DNA of 64,000 nucleotides from Viola odorata (GCA_963691705.1 OY829541.1:41991661-42055660); one strand, 5' to 3'; counted from the first letter of the stretch, positions 33,033 through 45,140 are shown. Program-made: numbers and translations. Notes: generated from the letters alone by a model not told the origin.

Positions 33033-33235
33033 AACGCTACCTAAAAGCTCCTGTGGTGAGAGTAGACGACCAAATATAATTCATGATTCTCCAAACTCAC
33101 CATCTTCATCATACTTAAAACCAGATACAAATTTACCTGGAAGAAGTTATACATCTCATCAACTTCTTAATTTAGAAGGAATGAATCCAGATTTATACAG
33201 ACCACAAAATGATGGTACTTGGTTACGTCGTCGCA
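33033..33235 (+). other. Opposite-strand open segment at the viral border
   Basis: About 68 codons are open on the plus strand (for example SYLKPDTNLPGRSYTSHQLL), the reverse of the rest of the virus. It could be an inverted viral piece or unrelated filler DNA at the junction. No ATG-defined gene. Confidence 0.35.
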
Positions 33236-33766
33236 CTGAAAGGCTCCTCCAGTTCAGTGTTCGCGGGTCCGTTGTACCTGCAAGACGCCGGGGTCTCCGG
33301 CGGAAACACTCCGATGCTTAAGTTAGTATTTGTGGTGAAATTGGCAGAGCTTGGGCCAGTGAATCATGCTTACCTTTCTCCTTCGTAGGGGAGGTATTTA
33401 AAGGCAAAGTGGAGCATTTCTGAGTGATCTTGGTCACAAGGGCTAACGCGCCCGTCAGAGGGGGTTAGAGTTCCCCGTTGGTGGAGTGTGCTATCGTCAG
33501 ATATATGTATAGGGGTAGGCGTTACCTAGGCCAGGCAACGCCTACGCCCCTATCGAGAAGCTCGTCTTGGACTGGGATGGGGTAGCGCCATGTGTTATAA
33601 CAGTGTGATGTGCGAGACCCCCTCGCTGATGTCGACCATCCCAGTGCCAGTCACATAGAGGGAGGCGATAACCTCGATGCTGTCGGTGCGGTAGGAACAG
33701 TAGTTCTTTTCTTTCCATATGGGGTAAGAGACGAAAATGCCCTTGTCGTTAGGCGGATTGTTATCA
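33236..33766 (-). repeat. A-type LTR, inverted and truncated
   Basis: On the minus strand it starts TGATAACAATCCGCC at 33766 and follows the A LTR (TATA-like TTTAAATACCTCCCC near 33391-33405, and a GTAGGCGTTGCC with GGTAACGCCTAC hairpin at about 33515-33553). Its 3' end is lost at the viral border. Confidence 0.8.
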
Positions 33767-33852
33767 CAGTTTATTAAAGCAAGTAAATAAAAAAACAAAC
33801 ACCTTAAAAAAACCGACTTCGACCCTACTAGTCCCAAGCGAAGTCGCCAAAC
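33767..33852 (-). mobile_element. Primer site and leader of an Ogre/Tat-like element
   Basis: Minus strand after the LTR reads GTTTGGCGACTTCGCTTGGGA, the TGGCGACTYCGCTGGGGA-type primer site common in large gypsy elements. The leader is then cut by the inverted A-type LTR at 33766. Confidence 0.7.
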
Positions 33853-35894
33853 TGTCGCACCCCCTTTTTCGTTGAAAATGAGTTTAAGGTTTGGGACGAT
33901 GCTAAGCATAAATGGATGCTTCGCATAATACAATGAAGTCACCACCCTAATTTCTAAGGTTTAGGGAACCTAAGCGTCATGGCATAAAAATAAAAAAACC
34001 AAGGCTTGGTCTAAACCATTGAACAAAGGTTCGAGGTCGTATTGTGGACTTGGGAAAGTGTTAGGCACCCAAGTCACACCCTAAAAAAGGTTACCGGTTA
34101 TAAGGTGTTTGAATACAGTTTTGATATACAAAGATTTGTTTAAATGATCAAAGCATGTCAACCAATTCTTCCCACGAACTCAAGTCACTTTCCAATCATT
34201 TACATCGGCCAATGATTGAATCATGTCAACAGAGTTTACTTACCGAATTGGGACACTTTCCGAGTATTTAAACATTTTTGACGTGATTTGGCCCTCAAAG
34301 GTGACGTTACATCTTAGCATTTTCGTAGGGACATGTTATTTCCGATCGGGACACGAAGGATGGGGTTAACATGTTATATAAGCATACAAATATTTTTATA
34401 TTTTTGACGAAAAATAAATGGGTCCCACGTCAAAAATTTGAGCATTAAAAAATGGGCTTGGCACAAGCCAAGCCCAAATTTTAATTTTTTAAAACATAGA
34501 TGGGCCAAAGCCCATCACCTTTCTAATTTTCCTTCCCACACTCACCCTTTCTTCTTCTTCTTCTCTACAACGCCGGCCACCATGGTCGGCTATCAAGGTG
34601 GAACAACCTTTATATAACTCACCCAAAACTGACCCAACTAAACCCCAAGCAGAGCAGCATATCAAATCCCAAAAAAACAGCAAGCAATTTGGACAAGAAC
34701 AGTGGCGTTTTTGTACATGAAATAACTAGCTAATTAATGTGCATATATGGTGATTAATTAGCTAAAGCATTATGCAATTAAATTGAAGCAAGGAGAGCAT
34801 AAATAACATGAAAACTAAGCATATGAAGCAAGTTCTAGCCATTTATTCATGCTTAAAAGCCAAAAACGAAAATTAAAGAGAGTTTAGAGAGAGAGAGCTT
34901 AAACATGCATATATGGCTATTAATTAGCCTAGAGGTTATACAATCAAATTGAAGTAAGGGAAGTGTAATTAGCAAGTAAACTAAGCATGTGAGGCAAGTT
35001 ATAGCAATTTATTTCCACACTACATGCAAAAATGAAAATTAAAGAGAGTTTATAGAGAGAGAGCATACCTCTCTGGGAGAGCAATTTTAGCCAAGAAGGT
35101 AGTGCAAGAAATGGAGGTTAAGAGGAGGATTTGGTGCCCTTTTCTTGTTGCTCGAAGCTCTCTATTTATAGAGAAAAAATCAAGGTGGAGTCGGTTGGTT
35201 TGCTTGGCCGAAAATCATCCGGGAGAAAATATCCAAGGTGATGATGATGCTCTAGCCGGAATAGTAAGCTAGGGGGAGTTTCTTGTGGTCAAGAATGATC
35301 AGATGGGAGGTTGGGCTGATCCAATTGAGGTGGAACCGAGCTGGAGGGTGAGAACAAAGAGGTGGAGGATTTACATGCATTTATGTGGTATTTATCCCAT
35401 TTTTTTAGCACGAACGAGATATTTTGGTACGAGCGAAATCGTACGAAAGTGAAAATAAATCCGAGCCGAGGGTACAACTATGTGTAGAAAAATAAGCCGA
35501 GAAAACTAATATACAGTGAAGAAATGCGAAAGTTGAGGTGACGGGTTTATTTTCTCTTTCGGAAGTGTCAAAACGTTCGCGTGCAAAATATTAGTCCTTA
35601 CGACAAAAATTGAATGAAACTGAACGCGGTGGCGTGAAAGAGAAAATTAGCACGTAGTTATCATTGAAAGAAATAGTGAATTCGAGCCTCGGTCTGAGAA
35701 AACTTACTCGAGACTGATAGAAGTTCGAGTGAAAAGACAGTTAAAAGTACGAAAATTTGAAAGTGCATGAAATGACACGGAATACTAAACAAGCTAGCCT
35801 AGGACCAAGAATCGGCAGAAATTTGATCTAGACGAGCTATTAAACGTGATAAGCGTAAAATTATGTAAATGTGACAAAAAATCGGGTAGCAACA
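33853..35894 (-). repeat. 5' LTR of an Ogre/Tat-like element, second copy
   Basis: Same LTR family as the solo LTR at 18328-21410 (TGTTGCTACCCGATTTTT to GGGGGTGCGACA on minus) but about 1 kb shorter. TATA box TATAAATAGAGAGC on minus at about 35155-35168. Followed by a primer site, so it is a 5' LTR. Both flanks lack a visible duplication. Confidence 0.8.
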
Positions 35895-36715
35895 GCAGGG
35901 ATATTATGCAAACCTAGAATGTGCCTAGCTAAGTATTTTCACTCAGAAATAAAGGGCATGAAGCTCAAAAATGCTCACGGGCTCAATTCGCGACTGCTGG
36001 TGTTTAGGGCAAGATTGGATATAAGGGCTAGCAGGTCTAAAAATGCATATTCAGGCATAGATGCGATGAATGTCATGCTTCTCCCATGCATCAAGAGTCA
36101 AAAATTCATGTCAGAAATGGGGGTTTGAAAACTGGCAGTGGGAAAATTTCCTAGCAAAGCTTAAACTAAAATCCGAATTTTTTTTTGAGAAAAAATCCGA
36201 AAAAGAAACATGCAATCATGCAACAGGCGGGAAAATAAACACGCAAACATGCAACAAAGCACACAATAAATCCCTACCCATACTTAGGCAGCGCATTGTC
36301 CTCAATGCGGGAAGGGCACACAAAAGGAGTTCAAGAAAGTAGTGCAGTATAACTAAAATAAAATAAGAAAGCAGTACAAATTATTCAGGGCCCTCCTCGA
36401 GGGCTGGAAAGATGGAATTGTTCGGAGGGGCGGGGGGGGGGGGGGGTTACTGGGGCGGAAGGTTACGCCGGGCAACTTCAGCCGTCAAAGCCTGAAGTTC
36501 CCTGAAAATCGCTTGGAGGAGCCGCATCTGTGCGTGGTCGTAAACAAGGGTGGGAGTCAGGGGCTGGACTGCTGTTGATGCGTTCTGGGCTTGACGAGAT
36601 GCCTCTGCCTAGAAAGGAGGGTTTGATGAAGATCGGGGTCTGGAATGATCTGGATATTCGAAGCGGCCGCCAATCCTGGTCTTGAAAACGTGAAACTATG
36701 CAGGAAAAAGTGAGC
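35895..36715 (-). other. Gypsy internal non-coding fragment
   Basis: On the minus strand it includes GCATTGAGGACAATG followed by TAAGTATGGGTAGGG, a sequence commonly seen just after pol in Athila/Tat-type gypsy elements, and a homopolymer of about 16 C (36430-36447, G on plus). No coherent gene; plus-strand frames here are not convincing. Confidence 0.4.
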
Positions 36716-39580
36716 TACCCTTCAACAAATAGTCCGAATCTTATCAAATTGGTGCTTTCATTGAGAGCTTTGGTTTTATTAAGTGAGCATCCTTAATAGC
36801 CAAGCTCTGTTCTCTTAAAATTTCAAGGATTATGGATTACGACTCAGATCCCGCACTGTCCCAGTCTTCTAGCCTCCCGTTTTCTACTCATAGGCGACTC
36901 TTCACTTTTGCCACCACTGACGCTTCCATCACGGTGCAGGAAGTTCCACCAGGCATGTCAGATCCCTCTTTCGAGCAAGCAGCGGGAACATTTGCATCTC
37001 AGGCATATACTCATTTATCTCAGATGCCTGGACCCAGTTACTCTATCCCCCATTCAGGGGCACCTGCGGTAGATGGTGCAGGCAATCCTCTCACGAATTC
37101 AATATCGGCCGTTCGAGCCCAGCTAGACCAGCTGACAGAATTAGCCACAGGATTTACGCCTCATGTTTCAGGACCTAGCGTGCCTTCTCATATAGTCTTT
37201 ACTCCATCCATTGCCACTGACCGACCGTTGTCACCTCGGCAACCTAGAGGCCTTCCTTTATCCCTACCTTTGACATCCGCCCCTGTCGGAGTCATACAAC
37301 TCGCGCATAGACGCGCTGAACCGTCTGAGCAGCATAGAAGAGAAGCTCCTATTTTTGAAGGGGAACGATGGGACGGTGAATATAGAGATCATGGGGAGAA
37401 TAGGCGAGATGAGATGTTCAGGGACCCATCTCCTAGGCACAGTGAGAGGTCAAGTAGCAGAAGGTATCGAACTCGAACGCCAAGAAGTCGCAGCCGATCT
37501 CCCAGGCGGCATCGTGAGTATCATTTTCTAGCTCAAAGGCAACTTAACAAGCCCTCTCCCCCTCGTCAATCGCAGGGGATTCCCGGTGATAACATTGGCC
37601 ACCCATTCAGCCACCGTGTCAGGCACCACCGGGTCAATCGACATGTAAAACTTCCTGTGGAATCATATGATGGCACAAAGGATCCTATTTCCCACCTCAA
37701 TAAGGTGAAAGATTTTGTACAGTTTCAAACTCATAGTGATGCCGTGTTGTGTCAAATCTTTGTTATGACACTATCTGGTGTAGCGCGTCTTTGGTTCGAG
37801 GGACTTCCGGCAGGTTCCATTGATACTTTTTCCCAACTGGAAGCTAAATTTCGGAGCTGGTTCAGCACGGCTGTTCCTATTAGAAAATCTGCGACAGCAT
37901 TATTTGATATTCATTGAAAGCCGCAAGAATCCTTGAAGGATTTTTTGTGTCGTTTTGATCTGGAGATGTCGCTAACGCTAGGGGTCACCATTGACTTCGC
38001 TGTCGAAGATTTGAAGCGTAATTTTCATTATGGGAAACTACGAGATACTTTGATGGTGGACCCACCGTTGACTTTAGATGCGTTAAGGCTGAAAGCCCAT
38101 AATTATGCGAGAATGGAGGAAGAAGAAAACAGGGAACAAATTTAGAGTATACCCCAAGACATGCATCCAGCCCCTAACGCCCACGTTAGCACAACCCCCG
38201 ACACACAGCCAACTGATGATTATGGGCAGCGGAAAGACCACATTCCTAGAACCCTAAATCGGCAGAGGGGTAACTTCTCGAGAGGAAAATTTAGGAATTC
38301 CCCTACCACGAGGCAAGCGGATCCGCCCAAGGGGAAAATATACGACCCTGATCTTCCTTCCCTCATACTCCCAAGAGCAGAAATTTTAACGATAGTTCAG
38401 CAGCGAAACCTGTCGGTCCGTTACCCAGCTCCTGTGAAACCAAGAGTAATTATGAGAGGGAGGGAAAATGCATTCTACAAGTTCCACAAAGTCAAAGGGC
38501 ACTCCACGGATGTGTGCAGAGAATTGAAACTAGCGATAGAGTGCTTAGTCGAAGAAGGCTACCTCGGGGAATTTGCCACTAAAGTAAGAGAAGAAATCAG
38601 AAACGATCCAGTAGATAAGGTGACTGGTGATAGGCAAGCGCCCTCTTACGCCACGGGAGCCAACGTCATCCCTATTGGGAGAAATAAGGAATCATTTGTG
38701 GTTAATGAGGATGATGTTCCTATGATCAATATCATAGCGGGAGGCACTCTATATCTCGATGAACCCGTGACGTTAGCACCTGTAGCTGGTGACAAACGAA
38801 AGAGAGAAAGCGTGTTAGCAAAAACTGAAGCAATAAGCGCGTTAGATCGAATGGTGCTATCGTTCTCCGAAGAGGATGAGAAAGGCGTTGTCTATCCACA
38901 CAACGATGCGTTAGTAGTCACACCCGTCATCGACAATCATGGAGTCAGGAGAACCCTTGTTGACAATGGGAGTACGGTCAATCTATTCTCGCTTGAAGCA
39001 TACAACCTGATGAAGCGTCCTGACAGTGAGCTAACGCCTTGTAAAAAACCAATAATTGGAGTAGACGGGGTCGTATAATTACCGGTATACTTTAGAGAGG
39101 ATACGTCCAAACGATCGGAGGAACTGTTGTTCCTGGTTGTAGACCTATCATTGCCTTACAACGCTATACTTGAGCGGCCATACCTCAACCACTTTGGAGT
39201 GGTGATATCGCAAAAGCATCTAAAGATGAAATACCCTTCATGGGATGGAGTGGTCTCGATCAAAGGGGACCAGAAGTTAGCTGCCGAGTGTTACTTACTC
39301 ATGACCCAAAAGAGGTGTGATCGCTATGTGTGTGTAGCAGATGATCCCTTCGAGGACAGAGAGGAAAAGCGCACTCAGCCAATAGACAACATGAGGCCAA
39401 TTCTCATTAATGGAGGTTAGTGAAAAATTAAATGCGGAAGAAAGTGAACAGCTAGCTCGATTATTGAATAAATGTAAAGGAGAATTCGCGTGGAAACCAA
39501 TAGATATGCCTGGAATTTCGCGAGAAACAATAGAACACCGACTCAACGTTAACCCTAACACCAAGCCTGTTCAGCAAAAG
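36716..39580 (+). pseudogene. Element A copy 2: LTR tail, gag and protease
   Basis: Begins with only the last 33 bp of the LTR, then the primer site. Gag starts at 36832. One frame runs to 39420 with stops at 37915 (TGA), 38143 (TAG) and 39076 (TAA). It encodes the same gag as copy 1, a zinc-like FHKVKGHSTDVC motif near 38490, and a retropepsin-like region with TLVDNGSTVNLFS near 38960, where DNG replaces the usual DTG/DSG. The first RT codons follow in a shifted frame and stop at 39580, where element B is inserted after AAAAG. Confidence 0.9.
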
Positions 39581-40167
39581 TGATAAGATTTAATTTCTGA
39601 GACGATCGGGATGATGACTACTGTTGGTCGGAGTTGCTGTAGTTGTCGTCGAACTCACCTGCAAGGCGCCGGAGGGGGGGCTCCGGCGTAGACACTCCGA
39701 TGCTTAAGTTAGTAAGCGGTTCAAAAATAGCAGAGGTTCTAGTGAGTAAATTCTGGCTTATTTGATGTTTCACATTAAGGGGTATTTGTAGGCCGCTGGA
39801 GGCGATATCTGGTCGAAATAGCGATATCTAGGTGAGACGGCGCTCCTGATGACGTCACGAGTGATACCTGGGGATGACGTCATCGGCGATACCTGAGGGA
39901 ACGTCATGGGTGATGCTTGAGGGAACGTCATGGGCGATGCCTCTGAGGTGGGTGCCGGGGGCGATAGCTCTATAGGTCCCTGGGATGGGATGATGCCGTG
40001 CGTCCAGAGACGCGTGAGACCTCCCCCTCCGCTGATGTCGACCATCCCAGAAAACATCTCAAGGTCTGGTAGCGATGGCTTAGATGTCCGATAAGGCTTG
40101 TAGGACTCCGTCTTCGGCAGGGGTCATAATTACAGAAATGCCCTTAGGATTACCTTAATGGTTATCA
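39581..40167 (-). repeat. Element B 3' LTR
   Basis: 587 bp, TGATAACCATTAAGG to AAATCTTATCA on minus. U3 has four units built around (A/TG)ACGTCA and CGATACCTG (39843-39960), including two TGACGTCA palindromes. A 22-bp indel and several substitutions separate it from the 5' LTR. Confidence 0.93.
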
Positions 40168-41115
40168 TAAGCCCAACCGAAAATGAGCCCGAGTGTTCAC
40201 CAAGGGCTGTCATTCCCTGTCGATGTCTGGAATCTTAGGAGAAGTTCCTTTCCTCCTTATGACGATATACTTGCGAGGTCTCCGAGCTTCTTTGCCTATT
40301 TCAATAAATTTGATAAGGTTTGGTTTAACGACATGCAGCGCCTAAGTCTGGAGCTTTCCTCAGAGTAAGCAGATTCCGGTTTTCATTCCTGTCCAGAGAC
40401 CTGTCCTCATGGGGTATCAAGGAATCAGAGAGAGATGCCGCTACCCCGTCTGTAGCCGTTAGGGGGTCACTTTCGCCTAGCGATATTATCCCGCCTGGTC
40501 CATCGTCAGGGCTTAGAAGGTTGCGAACTCGTCCGTGCTGTAGGAGAGTTACTGACGGACCACTTTCGACGTCGCCGCGGACTGTGACCAGGTTCGTACC
40601 ATTGAGGTAAGTTTGCATGCATTCCGGGTCCATCAGCCTTTTGGGTGAACTGTAAACACGTATAGGAGATAGGTATTTCACGGAGACATTAGTAAACTTT
40701 GTACTTATAGGGATTTTGAGAACACGCGGGTTCTTTCTTTCCTCTCCGCCCATGGAAACAGCGATATTGACGCGGTTTTATGCCATCAACTGCCTACGAT
40801 TTGTGCGGCTTTACACCACTAGATACCTGCGATATCGGCGAGGCTTTACACTGCTAGGAGCTACCTGCGACATCGACGCGGCCTTACACTGTGGATACCT
40901 ACAACCGTACGGATTTTACGTCATGGCCACCCGTAATGTCGCGCTCCTCGGCGTTTTCCAGGATTCTATCTCGTGCTCCTCTCGAATATCTGAGTCGTTA
41001 GCAGTATACGAACGTCGACCCTCGTTTCTGCTTCAGGTCCATCGGTCTTCGAGGGTAACGGGACGGCTCGTCTTTTGAGGACCTCCTTTTTCCCGAAGGC
41101 CCTTTTTTCGGAGCC
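40168..41115 (-). other. Element B 3' internal region before the LTR
   Basis: Begins next to the LTR with TCATTTTCGGTTGGGCTTA (minus), which is also found before the A-type LTR at 60448, so it is probably the plus-strand priming region. No convincing gene; several short frames are not supported. Confidence 0.5.
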
Positions 41116-41122
41116 TATAAAT
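41116..41122 (+). promoter_or_regulatory. TATA box of antisense gene 1
   Basis: CCTATAAATCTGAGAGC, 62 bp before the ATG at 41178. The related fragment at 60254-60322 has TATAAAT 68 bp before the matching ATG. Confidence 0.6.
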
Positions 41123-41177
41123 CTGAGAGCTTTCTCTACTCATGCTCTTCTCATCTTTTTCTTTCACAATTTGCATC

Positions 41178-41555
41178 ATGGATCATCTGACTAAAAGATT
41201 TCTCCTTTCCAAGGGTCATACTATCAAGAACCTCAATGATGGTGACGTCGGGTTCCTGGAGAACATGTTGATCAAGACCTCCGAGGACATCTTGGAGTTA
41301 CAAGGGATGCTGACCCCACTCCATTCCAGGCTGGGAGCTACATCTCTGGAGGACTTTAATCCTTTAGAGAGCGTGTCGAAGCTAGCCACCTCCATCGCTC
41401 GGATTCAAGTGGTGATCGTCATGCTGCAGCAGCGTAAGGACATGCTGGGGTGCTGCTTGAAGGGAATGAGGGTCACTTCTGTTGACCTCACTCTGGTCAT
41501 GGATTCCCTGAGAGACATTCCCGAGGTACCCGAGGATGCTGGCTCTGACGCCTGA
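41178..41555 (+). CDS. Antisense gene 1 of element B, unknown protein
   Basis: Intact frame of 125 codons from ATG 41178; an upstream ATG at 41142 is only 26 bp from the TATA box and less likely to be used. It is all-helical in appearance with regularly spaced Leu and Ile (GFLENMLIKTSEDILELQG) and ends in an acidic tail. The start is supported by a homologue on the minus strand at 60254, which also begins MDxLT and keeps the GFLExMxxKTSED motif. AATAAA signals follow at 41628-41637. I do not recognise the family. Confidence 0.6.
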   Translation: MDHLTKRFLLSKGHTIKNLNDGDVGFLENMLIKTSEDILELQGMLTPLHSRLGATSLEDFNPLESVSKLATSIARIQVVIVMLQQRKDMLGCCLKGMRVTSVDLTLVMDSLRDIPEVPEDAGSDA

Positions 41556-41957
41556 TATTGGTGGCTCCCTTTGAACCTTTTCTCCTTTTCTATTTTACGC
41601 AACTGTACTTTTCGGCCGTTAGGCCATAATAAATAAACTATCTTTATTACGCCGCTTGCCACTATTCTTCTTCTTCAATGCGTCATTTGTCTCTTTTTGG
41701 TTGGCGGCTTCCCAAGCCCAACCGAAAACGAGTCAGTTATTATACGATTTTTTCATGACGGTTTTGTCGCTAACAGTTCTGTATTGATACCACGCCGCTG
41801 CTTCAGTGTCAACTAATTGGGATAATTTTCGATTTTCCTCGATCTGTGGGAGATTTCAACAGGCGTGACTGTAAATCCAGATTGGCACTCCAGGTTGTAC
41901 ACGTGTCGATTCTCAAGAGTTGCGTCAGATAATTAAAAGCTTTTCCCCATCCTCTGG

Positions 41958-42459
41958 CTATTTAATGGGATTCTTTTTCCCCCTATTTCCATTCATCTTC
42001 TTGTTTGCTTTTCTCTTGACAGGTTGCCTGTGATCTCATGTCTGATTCTCAATTTTTGGATACTGCTGCACGGGATTCTCTGCCAACTCCTCCGACTTCA
42101 CCAGATTCGGACAATCCTCCTCCGTCACCCCCTGGAGACCGTTCGTCCGCCAGCGGGGTCGCAAAAGGCTGAGGAAAAATGCCTTAAAGGTGCCTGAAAC
42201 GCTTTCTATTTCTTCCGCCCCTTCTGTCCAAAAGGGGAAAAAACCATCTCTTCTTTCTCACCTTTCACTAAAGAGGGCTCTTTCTGCTAGCAGGGGCGAG
42301 GAAATGGTGATGTCAGCCACTGAGGAGGAGTCAGGTCGATCAATGATACGCATAGGAAAAAGGGTTGATGAGCCTTTCCCTCCCATCAGTAGGGAGCTAT
42401 CGTTCTCAGATGATGATGTAGTTTATTGCTATGGTATCACTTGGTCTGATAGTGATTAG
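41958..42459 (+). pseudogene. Antisense gene 2 of element B, frameshifted
   Basis: A TATTTAAT motif at about 41959 precedes ATG 42038. The N-terminus is Ser/Pro-rich (PTPPTSPDSDNPPPSPP). A stop at 42170 is avoided by a single shift near 42150-42170, after which a basic then acidic protein continues to a stop at 42459. Its 3' flank (TTTGTAGATGTCGTATGG) recurs at 58817. Function unknown. Confidence 0.5.
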
Positions 42460-42731
42460 TTTAGTTTGTCTTGCTTCTTTGTAGATGTCGTATGGCTATT
42501 CAAAATGAATAAGATAACGCTTCACTTTTTCTTTTGTGCCCCTATCACCTTCACGCGTTATTTCTTCAAGCGTCAAGGGTTGTCGCGGGGGGGTAGTTAC
42601 TGCTGGGGTCAACCGTCTTTTGGTTTTTAGTAACTGTCTTATCCTACAGACATAAATGACTGTCCACGCGTCGCTTTCTGCTCCGCACGTGTCTCACTTT
42701 TATAGGCTATTTTTTCTTCAAGTTCGATCTT

Positions 42732-42738
42732 TATAAGG
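42732..42738 (+). promoter_or_regulatory. TATA box of antisense gene 3
   Basis: TTTATAAGGG about 195 bp before the ATG at 42927. Confidence 0.45.
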
Positions 42739-42926
42739 GAACTGCTGTTCTCTTTTATTATTTTTGCCAATACTTTAAATTTTTTTGCACTTTCTCTTTC
42801 TTCTGTGCTTCTTCCTACTCAAGAGGAGTTTCTGCAACTACTCGCCGGAGCCGACGGCCTGTTTACTGGCTTCCTACCCCAGGTATTTTGTTCCCTTCTC
42901 GTTGTAGTTTAATTTTCCAGTTCCTT

Positions 42927-45140
42927 ATGTCTCATATTAGAGCCGCTGCAGGCACTGAGAATCCCATAGATCTCGAGGCTAAGAGAGCTCGTAGTATTTT
43001 TGATTGTAGCGAGGTTTTGAGAGCAGAGCTAGAGGAGAACGGTATCACCTTTCCCTTGGGATGTCGCCCTCATATCCCTACGAAGGATATCCGGCTTCAT
43101 GATGCCATGTGGGGAACATTTCGAGTGGTTTATTTCAAGATGCTTCTCTACGGATTTCATCTTCCGATCCATACTTCTCTAATGAAGCTGCTAAATCATT
43201 ACGATCTCAATCCTGTTCAAATAACTCCATCTTCCTGGAGTGGGATTTATGCCTTCCTTCGGGCGTGCGAGATGAAGCATATTTTCACTCCCTTCCTCGA
43301 TCTGTTCCGTACGTTTTTCAGCCTGAGCTGCCGCGACTACTTGGTGGATATCACCCCAAGATGGAATGACGCCATCGTGCAGTTTTTCTGGCTGAACTTT
43401 CAAGGTTTTGAGGACAACGTGGGCAACTGGAAAAATGGCTTCTTTACCCTTCGCCTGCCGTCTCGCTGGTGGCGCGGGGGTTTTAACCGAGAGATTACCG
43501 GTGCCGCTTGGAAAAAACCAGAAGTGCTGTCTAGTATCGACGTGTCCCATGTTAACGCCTTGTTAGAGATAGAAGGGCCTTTCCGCATTCGGGAATTTGC
43601 TCGGTTTAGGCCCTTGAAAGAGTGTGCCGTTGGTGAGTTTTTCTTTGGCCACGTTATCGCTTGAATTTGCTCGCTATATTAATATGTTTTCGCTGGTTGG
43701 TAGCGCTGAGGCTTGTTCTTCCGGAGGAAATAACATCCCTCTAAACGTAGTGCCGCTTCAAACATTGCCCCTTCTCCGCCACCTGAGAGCTCCAGCCGTT
43801 CGACTATTCCGCCGAGGGGAAGGAGAACTAAGACCGTCGTAACGCGCAGTGCTTCCGCTCGACCTTCTCGTTTTGTTGAGAATTGGTTGCCGCCTCGGGG
43901 TAGGGGAGTGATTCCGAGTCATTCTTAGACTGGAATAGTCGACAGCGATAGTGAGAGCATGGATACCGGTCCTGAGCTACGTCAAGCCACTCTTACCCAA
44001 TGAATGAAGCTTAGGGCGAGAAAAAACAATTCCGCGGTGGAGTCGACCGATCATGATAGCGAAGAGATAGCTGCCGAGACGGAGCGTCTCTAAAAGAAAA
44101 TTCAGAAAGAGAAGACTAATCCACCAATTCCTCCCTTGAGGGAGGTTAATGCAGTCCCTACCGTGAAGGTGGACACTTCTCATGTCGCTAGTACCTCGCA
44201 AGCAGTGAAGGTCGTCAAGGTGTCTTCGGCCATTCCTTCCAAAACTGATGAGGTTTCAACGGCGGTGGACCCACCCTTGCCGCCTGGTGGCCCTGATTCT
44301 CCGATCTCTTCCTATATTCTGGATGTGACCGTGCTAGTTTCGACTCCCATTGTTCCTCCTGACTCTTTCCCGAGGAAGCCTCAACCCTTATTCCTTTCTT
44401 CAATTTCGGGCATTGGTAATTGCGCAAAAAGTTGTTCTCCTCCTTATATCGCCAATCTTTCCCCTCAAAGTCTTCAAGGAAATGTCTCATACCAGCTGGA
44501 TTTATCATCCTTTGGGACTACTAGGCTTCGCGCTTTAGGGATATCGGATCCGCTATCGTGAGATGAGCCAGTAGGCTCTATAGTGGGTCAAATGTTCAGC
44601 TCTTCGAAGGACAAGGAAGAGTTCCTGCGACATCCCCCTGAGGTTCAGCATTCACGCCTTCTGAACGACATGTTGGCCAGCTTCCACGAGCTGCACTATT
44701 TTCTCGAGGATCAGAGCGACAAGGTTCGGCGCTCTCCCGATTCGAGGGAACAACTAGATGCTGCTTTGGCAAAGGGAACAGAGTTGTCCAAGCTTCAAGA
44801 TCGAACCCGGGCAGAGCTGAACGAGTGTCGCGCCGAGCTCGCGCGAGAAAAATCAAAAGGGAAGGCTAAAGTAGAATTGCTGGAGGCGGAATTGGTGGCG
44901 GCTGACAAAAGAAACTCTTTCCTTCGCGAAGAGATATCGTCCAGTGATGCGGATCTGGCCAAAGTACCTTCAAGGATAGGTTGGTGGAAAAATAAGACCA
45001 TGGAGCTCTGTATCACCGGATTTACAGATATCTTCCGCCAGGGGACTGTTGATTCATCTAAGCTGGCAGATTACGCCTCCAAAAAATTAAAGGACTTAGG
45101 CGAAGGCAAGGGAGATTTTCTTTCTTTCGGGGAGGAATAA
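42927..45140 (+). pseudogene. Antisense gene 3 of element B: gypsy-type transposon domain plus coiled coil
   Basis: Exon 1 (42927-43632) encodes a helical domain with FKMLLYGFHLPIHTSL, PVQITPSSWSGIYAFL and DITPRWNDAIVQFFW, resembling the domain often labelled putative gypsy-type transposon (PF04195, from memory). A GTGAG donor at 43633 and TAG acceptor at 43703 define a 71-bp intron at the same codon as in gene 4 and in the 59-kb copy. The following exon is out of phase by one base and has stops (for example near 43926), then 44583-45140 is open and encodes a long coiled coil (LDAALAKGTELSKLQDRTR onward). The original protein was likely nuclear or structural, but this is unknown. Confidence 0.7.

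Larger units (their letters stand above)
25033..33235 (-). mobile_element. Endogenous pararetrovirus (Caulimoviridae), florendovirus-like
   Basis: About 8.2 kb of viral DNA. In minus-strand order: leader, small 77-codon frame, a movement/coat region, protease, reverse transcriptase, RNase H, a separate 422-codon gene, an intergenic region with a TATA box, and a partial downstream frame. There are no LTRs and no integrase, as expected for a caulimovirid. Fusion of movement and coat regions upstream of pol, plus a second gene after RNase H, recalls the florendoviruses. It abuts element A at 25032/25033 and an inverted A-type LTR at about 33235. Coding frames carry a handful of stops and a frameshift. 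Confidence 0.85.
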
